14,232 bases of DNA from positions 1-14,232 of the forward strand of contig URDQ01000053.1 of assembly GCA_900546675.1 (NCBI GenBank). The letters are read 5' to 3'. Below the pieces are notes generated by a model that searched no databases, had not been told where the DNA came from, and saw only the letters and a list, made by a program, of their open reading frames with translations. The translations under genes were made by a program, and so were the position numbers. Origin of the DNA: an uncultured Porphyromonas sp. (GTDB taxonomy: Bacteria > Bacteroidota > Bacteroidia > Bacteroidales > Porphyromonadaceae). Positions 14,142 through 14,232 of this stretch are shown here, one piece after another (within the stretch, counting starts at the first letter, position 1; each line of letters opens with the position of its first letter).

Positions 14142-14232
14142 TAGCCACGTGGAGAATCTCAAATCTCCACGTGGCTATTTTTTATTCTCCACGTAGGCGC
14201 AAAACGATTCCTCCGAAGTTTCATTTGATTCC
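14142..14232. repeat. Palindromic intergenic repeat element, copy C (right part cut by window edge)
   Basis: A 36-base hairpin (14142-14177, stem TAGCCACGTGGAGA pairing with TCTCCACGTGGCTA) is followed on the + strand by a T-rich run. Next comes an arm with CTCCACGTAG (14187-14196) and the start of the tandem units (from about 14206, GATTCCTCCGAAGTTTCATT). Read as its reverse complement, the unit order and orientation relative to arm and hairpin match copy A, not copy B. It lies about 90 bases upstream of the LRR operon promoter and could block + strand transcription from the operon side. Confidence 0.88.

Overview
The window looks like chromosome of a Bacteroidales bacterium, most likely Porphyromonas or a close relative. 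Four things support this. Several genes are preceded by the Bacteroidetes-type promoter TTTG-N19/20-TAnnTTTG. Three secreted proteins end in C-terminal domains like those sorted by the type IX secretion system (T9SS). The HU protein has the Bacteroidetes form of the DNA-binding arm. A tiny, very basic COX24/AURKAIP1-type protein lies beside HU and rng. Base composition is roughly balanced. No phage, transposase or CRISPR genes are visible.

Layout. Positions 1-121 hold one copy of an unusual palindromic intergenic repeat. A cardiolipin synthase gene follows on the + strand (270-1700). All remaining genes are on the - strand. 1711-2043 contains a probable stand-alone small RNA with a textbook promoter and tandem terminators. 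rng (ribonuclease G) lies at 2150-3724 with its own strong terminator. A 540-base spacer rich in short palindromes separates it from a 30-residue basic protein gene (4266-4358) and an HU gene (4482-4754). 4881-5645 is a compact translation unit: promoter, tRNA-Glu(CUC), rpsT, tRNA-Glu(UUC), terminator. nadK (NAD kinase) is at 5752-6630 with a clear promoter. 6828-6992 is a second repeat copy. Its right-hand hairpin, followed on the - strand by a T run, probably terminates the next operon. 7054-13939 is an operon of three secreted leucine-rich-repeat (LRR) proteins read from one good promoter at 14024-14055. A third repeat copy starts at 14142 and runs off the window.

How the parts fit. The left two thirds is housekeeping: membrane phospholipid synthesis, RNA processing, nucleoid protein, ribosome and tRNA, and NADP supply. 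The right half is an accessory surface operon. It encodes three LRR architectures in a row: BspA/LRR_5 type, plant receptor-like 'LSGxIP' type, and a 21-residue Cys/Asn-ladder type. Each has a signal peptide and a C-terminal region like T9SS cargo. This suggests co-expressed cell-surface adhesion or binding proteins. The palindromic repeats bracket the operon and appear to act as transcription barriers. In the middle copy the core is inverted relative to its arms when compared with the other two copies.
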